Assembly (NCBI GenBank): GCA_015146655.1
Contig: VKHL01000001.1
Coordinates: forward strand, 303,501-367,500
Length of the DNA stretch: 64,000 bases
Reading direction: 5' to 3'
DNA from: Ochromonas danica
Lineage: Eukaryota > Sar > Chrysophyceae > Chromulinales > Chromulinaceae
Made by a program: the position numbers and the translations under genes. How positions within the stretch are numbered: the first letter of the stretch is position 1; the number at the start of each line of letters is the position of its first letter. Of the stretch, positions 1-9,348 are shown in pieces. The notes under the pieces were generated by a model. It searched no databases. It was given only the letters and a program-made list of their open reading frames with translations, and was not told where the DNA came from.

Positions 1-50
1 AACACAACAAGAAAGAGACAACAAATCTTCTTGCAACATCTCCCTTCAAT

Positions 51-940
51 TTGCAGAATATGTGGTCTATTATTGCTTTGGTTTTGGTTAGTCAATATCT
101 TCTATGTGCAACAGCATTCCGTACTTTGCCATTTAATCGTGCAAGCAATACTTTCCAATCATTGAGTGCTAAAGTGGATGATAAGGCAGAAGTTACACAA
201 TACTTCAACAATGAAGGCTTTGATCGTTGGAATAAGATTTATTCCGAGTCCGGTGAGGTAAACAAGGTTCAGCTGGACATTCGCAATGGTCATCAGCAGA
301 CCATCGACAAGGTTCTGGGCTGGCTCGGCAAGGAGGACAATGCTAAGAAATCCCTCTGCGATGCTGGCTGTGGAGTGGGATCTCTTGCACTCCCTCTTGC
401 CACTAAGTTTAAGTCGGTCTCTGCTTCTGATATTTCTGCTGCAATGACCAGCGAGGCTGCAAAACGTGCCAAGGAACTGAAGATCAAGAATATTAAGTTC
501 GAGACCAGCGATATGGAGGCTTTGAAGGGTTCTTATGACACTGTCACTTGCATTGATGTCATGATTCACTACCCTTCTGCAAAGGCAAGCCTGAGAATTA
601 GTCCTTGTCATTCTGTCCTTGTGTGGAACTAACATTCTTTCCATGTGGAACTAACATTCTGTGTTTACATTCTGTACAGTTGCCTGAGATTGTAGGCAAG
701 TTGGGAGGTCTTGCAAAGGAGCGCCTGATCATCTCCTTTGCTCCAAAGACATTCTATTTCGAGTTGTTAAAGAAGATTGGAGAGCTTTTCCCTGGAAAGT
801 CCAAGACCACTCGCGCGTATTTACACACCGAACAGGATGTTGTTAAAGCTCTTAAGCAGGCGGGATTCAAGGTGCGTAGAACTGAGATGACAGCTACTAG
901 CTTTTACTTCTCTCGTCTGTTAGAGGCTGTTAGAGAATAG
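51..940 (+). CDS. chlM: Mg-protoporphyrin IX O-methyltransferase, plastid-targeted (2 exons)
   Basis: Transfers a methyl group from SAM to Mg-protoporphyrin IX in chlorophyll synthesis in the plastid. Exons 51-584 and 680-940 join in phase 0 to give 264 aa. The N-terminus (residues 1-22) is a hydrophobic signal peptide ending CATA, followed by FRTLPFNRAS, a Phe-led, Ser/Arg-rich transit-like stretch: the bipartite leader of complex red plastids. The SAM-binding loop DAGCGVG is at 104-110; the C-terminus (FFPGKSKTTRAYLH-type region and FYFSRLLEAVR) matches the ChlM family closely. The intron 585-679 starts with GCAAG rather than GT and ends TACAG; the GC donor gives a perfect join of HYPSAK to LPEIVG, as the family alignment expects. 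Family call is very sure from recalled cyanobacterial and plant homologues. Confidence 0.95.
585..679 (+). other. GC-AG intron of chlM with internal 22-bp tandem duplication
   Basis: The only donor that restores the ChlM reading frame is GCAAG at 585. The intron holds two copies of TGTGGAACTAACATTCT (622-638 and 644-660), a 22-bp period direct repeat. Each copy carries CTAAC, a plausible branch-point match. Confidence 0.8.
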
Positions 941-1103
941 AGTTTTGTGTCAATCTAAATATTGTAAACGCCATCCTCATTAGCTTTGATTAGTTGAGGC
1001 AATATGCTGTACAAAATTACATACTCCATTAATAAAGAGGACCACGGTTGGTTTCTTCTTTCAGGGAAAGTCTGCAGACACAATGATCTTGACAGACATT
1101 CGT

Positions 1104-1521
1104 TTACACAGCCATGCCAGGTCGTCTTTGAGAAAAATCCACTTCAGGTTCATCAAAAGTCTTATGAGGACCACGACAACAGCCAGGCGATCGCAAGTCT
1201 CCCCCACAACACGAATAGAAGTTATAAATATCAGCAGCACCTTTAGTCTCTCCAGGCGCCATCCAACGCTGGGCAGTCTCACCTGCGTAACTGTTGATCA
1301 AAAGCAGAGGCAAACATCAGATTGATGACTCAACAGCTTCGATAATCAATCAGAGGAAATGGATGAGCAACAAACCTCTCAGGATGGAATACACAAGCTA
1401 AAGGACTATTCTCTTTAAATTGCATCAAGCAAATCCGGCAAGTTCTTGATACAGCTTTCTCTTGATTACCAATTTTCACTTTTGACATCCTTAATACCAC
1501 CATCTCCTCGTCGTCGTTCAT
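1104..1521 (-). CDS. Small CHORD-like zinc-binding protein (2 exons)
   Basis: Two exons, 1521-1376 and 1290-1104, join in phase 2 to 110 aa. Neither exon is striking alone, but the join produces a Cys/His series: CRIC, then C-x-FHP, then W, then CCGG, then GCCRGPH. The spacing C..HP...W..CC....GC...H follows the second half of CHORD domains (Cys- and His-rich domain of CHORDC1/RAR1). Intron 1375-1291 is GT-AG. Only one such unit is present and the protein is far shorter than CHORD-p23 proteins, so I call it CHORD-like without assigning a role. It sits divergently upstream of the IMPDH-like gene, 491 bp away. The start at 1521 is the first Met of the frame; an upstream exon cannot be excluded. 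Confidence 0.6.
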
Positions 1522-2012
1522 GTTTGTATTGATTCTTATAGAAAAGACAATCTGTCACGCTGCTTCCATGTAGAATCAGCACTTGATCAACCACCTTTTG
1601 TTGTGGGGCTTGATTGAAGATGCCGGCTAATTAAGGAATTACGCTGTGCAAGGAATGTTGTGATAACGAAGCCACGTTGAGCAACTTTGTATTGTATCCG
1701 CTAACGCTTATATCACTGTAATTAAACGAACAGTAGTTTAAGAAGTATAGATCTACTTGATAGTGATACAGACACGCAAAACTGTCCAAAACCTACATGA
1801 GGTTTACTTCATTAGATACAAGATGTTACCATTTTCATTTACAGTGGCAGCAGCTGGGAAGACCCGGAAGCGGGATTACCTGTTCCTGCATTGCTTTTGT
1901 TGTGAACACATTCATTGACTGGTTGGTTTCCCTGCCTGTCTTGTCTTTCTGTTCTTCTTTCTTTTCTTTGAAGTAAATTCTTACATTGTGATATTAATCT
2001 TATTTATAAGAA
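1522..2012. other. Intergenic, divergent promoter region
   Basis: 491 bp between the CHORD-like gene and the IMPDH-like gene, which are transcribed away from each other. A pyrimidine-rich CTTTCTGTTCTTCTTTCTTT stretch lies about 65 bp before the IMPDH start. No gene, RNA or repeat is apparent. Confidence 0.5.
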
Positions 2013-3554
2013 ATGGCAGAATTTGAGAATGTCGTTATTACTGAAGAAGAACTTGTGAATGGCTTTTCTGCTGAAGACATTTTCACCAGCAATGAATGTA
2101 TTGGAATCACCTTTGATGATCTCATTGCCTTACCAGGAGCAATTGATTTTGGAGTGACTGATGTTGACCTTTCTTCCCAGGTTACACGTAACTTCTCTTT
2201 AAACTTTCCTCTCTGCTCTACTCCCATGGACACTGTCACAGAGCATGACATGGCCATTGGTATGGCTTTAAATGGTGGTGTTGGCTTCATTCATTGCAAT
2301 TGTACTATTGAGCAGCAAGTTGCTATGTTGAATAAGGTGAAGAATTATGAAAACGGATTCATCTTAGAGCCTGCAGTTATGTCACCTGATGCCACTATCA
2401 AAGATCTCGATGAACTTCGTAGAGCAAGAAAGATCAGTGGTGTACCTGTGACTGTTGATGGCAAAATGGGTTCTAAATTAGTTGGTTTGATTTCTAATCG
2501 TGATACCGACTTCTTGGTTGATCGCTCTCTCAAGATTGGTGACTTAATGACTCCTGCTGACAAACTTGTGGTTGGTCAATACCCTCTCACTATTGCTGAA
2601 GCAAATCAGATTTTGAGAGATTCCAAAAAAGGATATCTTCCTGTTGTGGATAAAGAAGGTAACTTGAAGGCCTTGACCACACGCACCGATCTCAAGAAGA
2701 ACCGTGCTTTTCCCATGGCTTCTAAGGATGCCCATGACAAGCTGTTAGTAGGAGCCGCGGTACGTGCTGGCTCTCGTGATACTATTGAAATGGAGCGTAT
2801 CCTTTCTTTATACAAAGCAGGATGTAATATCTTGGTTCTGGATGCCCAAAATGGAGATTGTGATGTTCAGATTAATCTCATCAGAGATATCAAGAAGCAA
2901 TGCCCAGGAATGGATATTGTGGCTGGAAATGTGGTGCGCGTGTCTCAAGCTAAGGCATTGATTGATGCTGGTGCTGATGCAATCAGAGTGGGTATGGGTG
3001 TGGGTTCAATTGCTACAACTCAAATGGTGAAAGCTGTCGGCCGTCCTCAACTTTCTTCCATTTATGCCTGTGCTCGCTTTGCCCGTGCTCACGGTGTACC
3101 TGTGATTGCAGATGGCGGAATTAAGAATACTGGATGCTTGATCAAGGCTCTTTCCATCGGCGCTAATACTGTCATGATGGGCGCACTTCTGGCTGGTGTT
3201 GATGAGTCTCCTGGAGATTACTTCTATCAGAATGGTGTTCGCCTCAAGAATTATCGTGCCAATTATGTTGGAAAGGGTTTGAGACATGACAACAGCCACC
3301 ATTCTGAAGCGGCCTATCGTGTGTCATCTGGCGTGAGCGGTACAGTTGTTGACAAGGGGCCCTTGAACCGTTATATTCCTTATTTGTGTCAGAGTATTCG
3401 CCACGGATTGCAAGACATGGGTATTAAATCTCTCACCAAGTTAAGAGAAGCTCTTCACAGTGGCGAATTGCGCTTCGAGTTGCGCTCTATGAGTGCTCAA
3501 CGAGAAGGAGGTGTACATGATCTCCATTCTTTCCAACAGCGTCTCTTTGCATAA
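2013..3554 (+). CDS. IMP dehydrogenase-family protein lacking the catalytic cysteine
   Basis: 513 aa, uninterrupted, the usual length of eukaryotic IMPDH, which oxidises IMP to XMP in guanine synthesis. TIM-barrel and CBS parts are recognisable: [14 protein letters not shown]-type start, CBS pair around residues 120-235 with [11 protein letters not shown], phosphate/IMP loops IADGG and [12 protein letters not shown], and a C-terminal [19 protein letters not shown] matching the family end. The catalytic loop, normally GSGSICTTQ, reads GVGSIATTQ: Ala334 (GCT, 3012-3014) replaces the nucleophilic Cys. The flap Arg-Tyr pair before SEA is replaced by His429-His430, and the loop after KNYR is altered (KNYRANYVG for K-YRGMGS). 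An intact, well-conserved frame with several catalytic residues lost argues for a non-catalytic or repurposed paralogue rather than decay. It is convergent with pICln, 57 bp downstream. A conventional IMPDH elsewhere in the genome would be expected. Confidence 0.88.
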   Translation: MAEFENVVITEEELVNGFSAEDIFTSNECIGITFDDLIALPGAIDFGVTDVDLSSQVTRNFSLNFPLCSTPMDTVTEHDMAIGMALNGGVGFIHCNCTIEQQVAMLNKVKNYENGFILEPAVMSPDATIKDLDELRRARKISGVPVTVDGKMGSKLVGLISNRDTDFLVDRSLKIGDLMTPADKLVVGQYPLTIAEANQILRDSKKGYLPVVDKEGNLKALTTRTDLKKNRAFPMASKDAHDKLLVGAAVRAGSRDTIEMERILSLYKAGCNILVLDAQNGDCDVQINLIRDIKKQCPGMDIVAGNVVRVSQAKALIDAGADAIRVGMGVGSIATTQMVKAVGRPQLSSIYACARFARAHGVPVIADGGIKNTGCLIKALSIGANTVMMGALLAGVDESPGDYFYQNGVRLKNYRANYVGKGLRHDNSHHSEAAYRVSSGVSGTVVDKGPLNRYIPYLCQSIRHGLQDMGIKSLTKLREALHSGELRFELRSMSAQREGGVHDLHSFQQRLFA

Positions 3555-3611
3555 AATTATATTAACTTTAAATTCATCACCCTTTAGACTGCTAAGTTGA
3601 CTAGACAATAT

Positions 3612-4214
3612 TTAGTTTTCATCTTCAGCATGCATTGCACTATCTTCTTCTTGGTCATCCCCTTCAGTAGATTCACCTTGGAATTGACTAGGAACGACAA
3701 AGACACTATCAAGATGATCCAGAATTCGAGCTTGTTCAGCCCCTAGTCTGACTTCTTCCTCATTGTAGATGAGGTCATCATCTCCTTCTTCCTCACCATC
3801 TTCAAGTGGATCTGGATTGATTAAAGCAGCATGAGAGAGTGCTTCAAAGACTTTCATAATATCAAGTTCTTCTTCAGGAATAAGAAACATCTCTTTCAAA
3901 CCATCTGAATCATCTTCTGTATCAAGTTGACAATAGATACAAGGTTTGGGATAGGTTTCTGTATCACGACTCACTGCATGTAGTGTAATATAAGGAACAT
4001 CAAAATCACATGCTTTACCATTGGATCCAAGCCAAATAACACGTTTGGAGGTGATATAAAGCATTCCATTACCTAACGGTCCTTCTTCCGCATCTAATGC
4101 TAATTCTACTTTATCTAACACATAGTCAATGCTCTCTTCATCCCATAACTCAGGTGTTCTATTGTCTTCCATTAGAGAGACTAATCTTCTCATACCAGGC
4201 TTGGATTGCATCAT
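3612..4214 (-). CDS. CLNS1A: pICln, methylosome subunit / Sm-protein assembly chaperone
   Basis: 200 aa, single exon. pICln holds Sm proteins for PRMT5 methylation and snRNP assembly in the cytoplasm. The PH-like fold is visible: GNGMLYITSKRVIWLG (strand pair), then DVPYITLHAVSRD, IYCQLD and a run of acidic residues, then EMFLIPEEELDIMKVFEALSHAA, typical of the family. The C-terminus is strongly acidic (EDGEEEGDDD and later EGDDQEEDSAMHAEDEN) as in known pICln proteins. Its start lies 336 bp from the divergent p25-alpha-like gene. Confidence 0.9.
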   Translation of the reverse strand: MMQSKPGMRRLVSLMEDNRTPELWDEESIDYVLDKVELALDAEEGPLGNGMLYITSKRVIWLGSNGKACDFDVPYITLHAVSRDTETYPKPCIYCQLDTEDDSDGLKEMFLIPEEELDIMKVFEALSHAALINPDPLEDGEEEGDDDLIYNEEEVRLGAEQARILDHLDSVFVVPSQFQGESTEGDDQEEDSAMHAEDEN

Positions 4215-4550
4215 GATTTCAAACTATCACTATCTCAATCCCAGTCAGACCTGTCTTTCTCTTGGTCCAACAATTCATCCATTTCATCACCCCCAACCAA
4301 CCTCTAAATGCCTAATATTTGGATATTTAGAGCCTCACCGTTTTCCTCCATTTCTCATTGATGATAAACTGAAAAGAGAGTATCTTTCTACTTAGCCAAT
4401 CCAGGGAATCCTGTCCATTTTATTAAACTAAACTGAAAAGAGAGTATCTTTGTACTTTTTTTTTCAGTTTTCATTGTTCTATTCATATACCCTATCGCTA
4501 TCCTATAAAGAGGAGAGTGAATTGATTCAACCAGTATAGACTAAAAGAAG
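4215..4550. other. Divergent promoter region with a 27-bp direct repeat
   Basis: 336 bp between pICln (minus) and the p25-alpha-like gene (plus). It carries a direct repeat with one mismatch at 4366-4392 and 4430-4456 (unit begins AAACTGAAAAGAGAGTATCT). Otherwise no gene is seen. Confidence 0.6.
4366..4456. repeat. 27-bp direct repeat, two copies, 64-bp period
   Basis: Copies at 4366-4392 and 4430-4456 differ at one base (CTTTCTACT versus CTTTGTACT). They lie 95-185 bp upstream of the p25-alpha-like start codon, so they may be paired regulatory sites; this is inference. Confidence 0.75.
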
Positions 4551-5006
4551 ATGTCCGAACAAGCTTTGTTATATGGTCCTCCTCCGAATGTCACCGTTGC
4601 TGAAGGGTTACATCTGATCTTCTCTCATTACTGCTCTCCATGGAAATCCGCTGATGCTTTTGGTGATGATAGTAAACAAGAGTCAATTTCTACAATGGAT
4701 GGTGCTTCCTTTGCTCGAATGTGTCGAGAAACACCTCAACTAGATCAATTTATAGGAAGAACTGTTATTGATTTAATCTTCTCCAAAACTAAACCACAAG
4801 GTGTTCGAAGACTTGATTTTGATCATTTTCTCGATACCATGTTAGCCATGGCAACAAGGATTTATCCTGATGAAGATCCTACTGTAGCTCTTGCAAACTT
4901 TCTGGCGAGATTTATCTTTGCTCTCTTTGACCAATCTCCTTCACCTGATGGAGTCAGAGTGGTAGATCGAATTTTGGAGGAGCTCACATCAAACTCTTTG
5001 AATTAG
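4551..5006 (+). CDS. TPPP/p25-alpha-like protein
   Basis: 151 aa, single exon. TPPP-family proteins bind and bundle microtubules; protist members are commonly found in flagella or apical structures. The core resembles the p25-alpha domain: MDGASFARMCRETPQLD, then GRTVIDLIFSKTKPQGVRRLDFDHFLDTM, corresponding to the family's NWSKLCKD, VDIVFSKIK and ITFEQFQEAL segments, followed by an alpha-helical A-x(2)-LARFIFALF tail. The family's C-terminal disordered GxxPxxxxxTDxxxYTG part is absent, so this is a core-only member. Call rests on remembered family pattern, moderately sure. Confidence 0.65.
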   Translation: MSEQALLYGPPPNVTVAEGLHLIFSHYCSPWKSADAFGDDSKQESISTMDGASFARMCRETPQLDQFIGRTVIDLIFSKTKPQGVRRLDFDHFLDTMLAMATRIYPDEDPTVALANFLARFIFALFDQSPSPDGVRVVDRILEELTSNSLN

Positions 5007-5571
5007 TGACTACTCCTTGGCGCTAACAGAGAAAGTTATTGAGAGAGGTTTTTGGGAAGTAGGTATGAGATGTAAATGTTGTATTGAGCTTTTTAGCTAT
5101 TTACCACTGTTAAATACGGTCTAGAGTCCTTTCGTGTTGTCTTTTCTCGCATCACCAATAGTAGTAGACTATCTCCAGGATGAAGTTATCTTCTCATTTG
5201 CAACAAGTGGGAGTGAACAACACGCTAATTGCAATTGATATTGTAGGCATTCGCTGCAATTTGCAACAATTTGTCTTTTCTACCTATTGACTACAGGTTT
5301 GTTTCATGTCATCACTTTCTTCGCTCGCATCCTCAACGATGTTGATAAGGAGGTGAGTTTTAGAAGTATGATTCAAAAGTTAAAGATGAGGTAGGTTAAA
5401 GTTACAAAATAATATAACAGGACATACAGTACGAGCTACTCTTTTATATGATAATATATACGAGCCGCGCATACGATCCCAGTCACAAGGAGGACAGTTA
5501 TTGCGAAGTAAAAAGGTTATTATGATATCTATCCTTTCATTCAGCTTTTGCCGCTATCTATAGTTAGTTGC
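5007..5571. other. Intergenic region, nothing recognised
   Basis: 565 bp between the convergent p25-alpha-like and GBP-like genes. Short frames only; no RNA gene or repeat seen. Confidence 0.5.
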
Positions 5572-7260
5572 TTAGTTAGGACGCTCAAAGGCAATGTTCA
5601 ATTCACCTTTGCTCAAATTATGTTGTGGAGAAATGTAGTAATAAGGTACTTGAAATGTCATGTCAAAGTAGCCAAATTCAATTGCTGTATCCCCCTTAGG
5701 GCGTGGTCTACAGCCTACCACATGGACAAAACGGCTTTGCTCATCACTACTATCAATTGTAATCGCGACCCAACTCTCTTCGCAAAGATGATCGGAGTCT
5801 TTTAGAGCGTTTCTGTATGCCTTCAACTGTGCGTCATTCCATGACAGATAATTATCTAGTCCAGGCAAATCCACTCTGATGTTGTATCCGCCTGAATCGG
5901 TGCGATAATTGCTAGATTTTGGAACATATACTCCCAGGCTTGTAGCGACAGGTAAGGGTCGTTTTTCCCAGTGGAGCAACTGCACATAGGAGGATATGTC
6001 CTTCAATCTGAAGCAATGCCCGACACAACGCCTTTCCTCTTCTTCTTGAGCGTGCTTCGCAGCATTCCCACGAGTTTCGGAATGATCTTTTGGGGTTTTA
6101 GTCAACTTGATGTACTTATCCACATTATTAGTTGCGGTCTGAGCGAAGATGTCAAATAGCTTGCCAACACGTGCATGGGAACGTTTGTTATTTGTCAACA
6201 TACCCAAGATCGTACTTAGCGCCTCCCCATTTTGCTTTGCACATTGGTCATGATTGAACAATACCACATGGTAAACTTCGATATGATATTCCTTGTCATC
6301 AAGTATGATCCTCCAGGAAGAAGAAAGGATATTATTATGGCCATTGTATTGAGTACTGTTTGATGCATCAAAAGAGCGACGAACTTGCTCTTTGAGTAAA
6401 GCACTTGTAGTTTCGTGATCAAGACAGTTAATTCTCTTAAAGTTATGAATAACCACAAGTTTTTGATCCGTTCGTTCGCGAATTATGTGCTCCAAGATAT
6501 GGAGAACAGTGCGTTGATCTTCATTCAACACTTCATCCAATACGTAAATGATCGTATCTGCAATGAATCGGATTATATCGTCAATGAGAGCTTCTTTTGA
6601 TCTTGCGTCAGAGATATCTTCATACATTACTTCTATCTCATTGGAGCTTCCTCTGGCTGGGGCATTACGACCCGCTGTGTCTAAGAGTAGCATTTGAGAA
6701 TCGTTTAGGTAGACTGAATCATCACGGAAAAAAATACCACTAATGCCTTTCGTTGTTACTCCTGGGGCTTCTTTAGCTCTGAGAACCGATTGGTTGCTAT
6801 CGACATAATAAAATGGCTGCAGCCATGACGTGGAGGAGACTGGTGGCATAGCATGCTTTGTAAACTCCTTACGCAACTGATTAATAATGAAGGACTTTCC
6901 CTTCGAATAGTGACCTATGACACCAACGATTCTTAAGGAGACGGGAATATCCTCGGCGGAAAACTCTTTCATCTCCTTTGTCATCCTGACTTTCCATCCA
7001 TCCTTGAGAGAGAGAAGGGATTCCATTTCAATAACAAAATCATATCCTTCATCTCTTTCCATGGAAATAAATTCGGTGTTAGGAGTGATCTTATAGACAA
7101 TTTCCAAAGGCAAATTTTGTGGATACGTTGACAGTTTCGATGGAATGGATGTTGAAACATTTGATGCAAGAATATTGACATCAATTAGATCAGCCGCTGA
7201 AAAGGCAAGAAGACAATCAAACAAGAAAAGCATAACAACATAGCAATTCAGAGATATCAT
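5572..7260 (-). CDS. Guanylate-binding protein/atlastin-type large GTPase with signal peptide
   Basis: 562 aa, single exon. GBP/atlastin GTPases hydrolyse GTP and remodel membranes or act in defence. G1 is GHYSKGKS (116-123), G2 region GVTTKGISG (about 167-175), G3 DTAG (194-197) after hydrophobic MLLL. The G4 position reads VVIHNFKRIN instead of the usual RD-type motif. Residues 4-22 form a hydrophobic segment (NCYVVMLFLFDCLLAFSAA) that looks like a cleavable signal peptide, unlike cytosolic GBPs. The C-terminal half is not the long helical GBP domain but a shorter, beta-like region with LLHWEKRPLPVATSLGVYVP and YRTDSGGYNIRVDLPG. This suggests an ER-lumenal or secreted GTPase-like protein. 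Family is sure, location inferred. Confidence 0.82.
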   Translation of the reverse strand: MISLNCYVVMLFLFDCLLAFSAADLIDVNILASNVSTSIPSKLSTYPQNLPLEIVYKITPNTEFISMERDEGYDFVIEMESLLSLKDGWKVRMTKEMKEFSAEDIPVSLRIVGVIGHYSKGKSFIINQLRKEFTKHAMPPVSSTSWLQPFYYVDSNQSVLRAKEAPGVTTKGISGIFFRDDSVYLNDSQMLLLDTAGRNAPARGSSNEIEVMYEDISDARSKEALIDDIIRFIADTIIYVLDEVLNEDQRTVLHILEHIIRERTDQKLVVIHNFKRINCLDHETTSALLKEQVRRSFDASNSTQYNGHNNILSSSWRIILDDKEYHIEVYHVVLFNHDQCAKQNGEALSTILGMLTNNKRSHARVGKLFDIFAQTATNNVDKYIKLTKTPKDHSETRGNAAKHAQEEEERRCVGHCFRLKDISSYVQLLHWEKRPLPVATSLGVYVPKSSNYRTDSGGYNIRVDLPGLDNYLSWNDAQLKAYRNALKDSDHLCEESWVAITIDSSDEQSRFVHVVGCRPRPKGDTAIEFGYFDMTFQVPYYYISPQHNLSKGELNIAFERPN

Positions 7261-7738
7261 GATAATAATAAGGATGATAATAATAATAAGGATTTATTCT
7301 TAATTTTCTCCAAGGAAAGCAGGCAATATTAGGTGCAGGTGAAGGCTCTAAATTAGAGGGTGACACACCATCCAATCTCGCCTTTTGCAATTCTCGACAA
7401 ATGCTGCTCTTCTCAAAAACACGTCATATTTATATTTTACACGTTGTAAAAATGTTGACAAATGCTTTATACAAGTTGTATTGTTGTATGCAACAACATT
7501 AAGCTTATATAGCTTTATATATCAGTTATTACCTTTATGTAACACTACAATTGTATTCCAGCAGTATTTACAATATTCGTTGTTGTTTTCTTGTTCCACC
7601 AATTTGTTTTACGTGGACTGCAAGAAACACACGTTTGTGTTAACTTAGACTGCTGAAACACGTTAACTTAAGAGGTCGAACCTCCAAATGGAAGCGGAAA
7701 GCCATTGAAAAGGAAAGCAATTGAAGAGGAAAATTGAG
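7261..7738. other. Divergent intergenic region
   Basis: 478 bp between the GBP-like gene and PUS10. AT-rich, with an (AAT)-rich stretch at 7263-7300. No gene seen. Confidence 0.5.
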
Positions 7739-9269
7739 ATGAGACTTGATAAAGAATCAGTGGACAGATTACTGAGTTATCCACTCTGTCTTCGATGTCA
7801 AGCTATATTTTGTGATATTGATCTGGCTTGTATGGTAAGATGTTCACTAGTTTACACTTCCTTCTTTCTCTTGTTTTGACATCTTACATGTTGTTGTTGG
7901 TTGTGTTTGATATGATATGAATGGGATGGAATGGAATGGGATGGGATGGGATGGGATGGGGTATATTATGACATATACTATGATATAGCATAATAAGGAA
8001 GTTCTAACAAGATTAGTAACATATACTTTAAAGAATGTCAAGAAAGAAGAAATCATACTTTCTTCTACTAACGTTATTATCAATCAAGAGAATCATCATC
8101 ATCATCCTCCTATTCCTTGTCTATGCTGTCTTGGTTGTTTAGATGAGGATCATGTAGAAGATCTGACTCATTTTATTCTCACTTCTTGTGAAGTCAAAGA
8201 CACGAAAGAAGTCAAACTAGAAATCTCTCTTCCTCCTATATTAGATGCTTTTCGTGTTGCTATACGTGGATTAATTTGTATGGATATTAATACTACATTA
8301 CCTTTCCCTACTTTTGAAACGATCTTACAACGTCAACTTATTAATAACCTCAAGAAGAAGAATATTATTGTTAACAATACTACAGCATCATGGATTGTTA
8401 ATATTACTGCTCAATTAGATCATCAAGGACAACTTTGTGGTGAACTTTGGCCATTTTATAAAATTAAGAAAGTGAAACGTAAATATTGGGAAGTTGAACA
8501 ACAACTACTACAGCAACAACAACAACAACAACCTAATATAGGTCAACCAGAAAAAGATGAGAATGAAGTGTTATCAAGAGCAACAATTGATAATCTATTA
8601 AAAGATTGGAAATCAATGGGAAAGAAAGATCTTATGGATTTAACCAATAGAGTTAATACTCTTATACAAAGTTCATATTTCCATCGTGTTCTTTGTATAC
8701 CTATCTTCTATCATATTCCAATCTATTTCTATGGTCGTTATTGTAAATATGGTCGTGATATCTCACAAAGTCCATGGATGATAGCATCTACCAATAATGG
8801 AAATAGTACTAATAGTAATAACAATAATAATAACAATAGCAATGAGAATCAAGAAGATGGATGTGAAGATGGTATAGGTCAGAAAGGAAGTGGTAATGTA
8901 GAAGATCTTATAGGTCAAGTTGTACGAAATGTACTTAATGCAGAAGTAGTGAAGTTACATGGATGTGGTAGAGAAGATATTGATGTTCGATGTCTTGGTG
9001 AGTTAGACTACTCTATTATATCAACCTTGTGTCTTTCTGACGGTCTTTACTTAACTTGCTGAATAGGAAATGGACGACCATTTGCCTTGGAAGTGATCAA
9101 ATCTCAATATAAAGTAACTGATGAAATCATTAATACTATATTCACAGAAATTAATAGTATGCAAGGAAATAATAAAGGATATATCTCTCTTCCACAACTT
9201 CAAGAGGTACAAAAATTTGATTTGTTTACTTTAAATAGTATATAATAGCATATGTTAAATAAAGACTTC

Positions 9270-9348
<79 letters not shown>

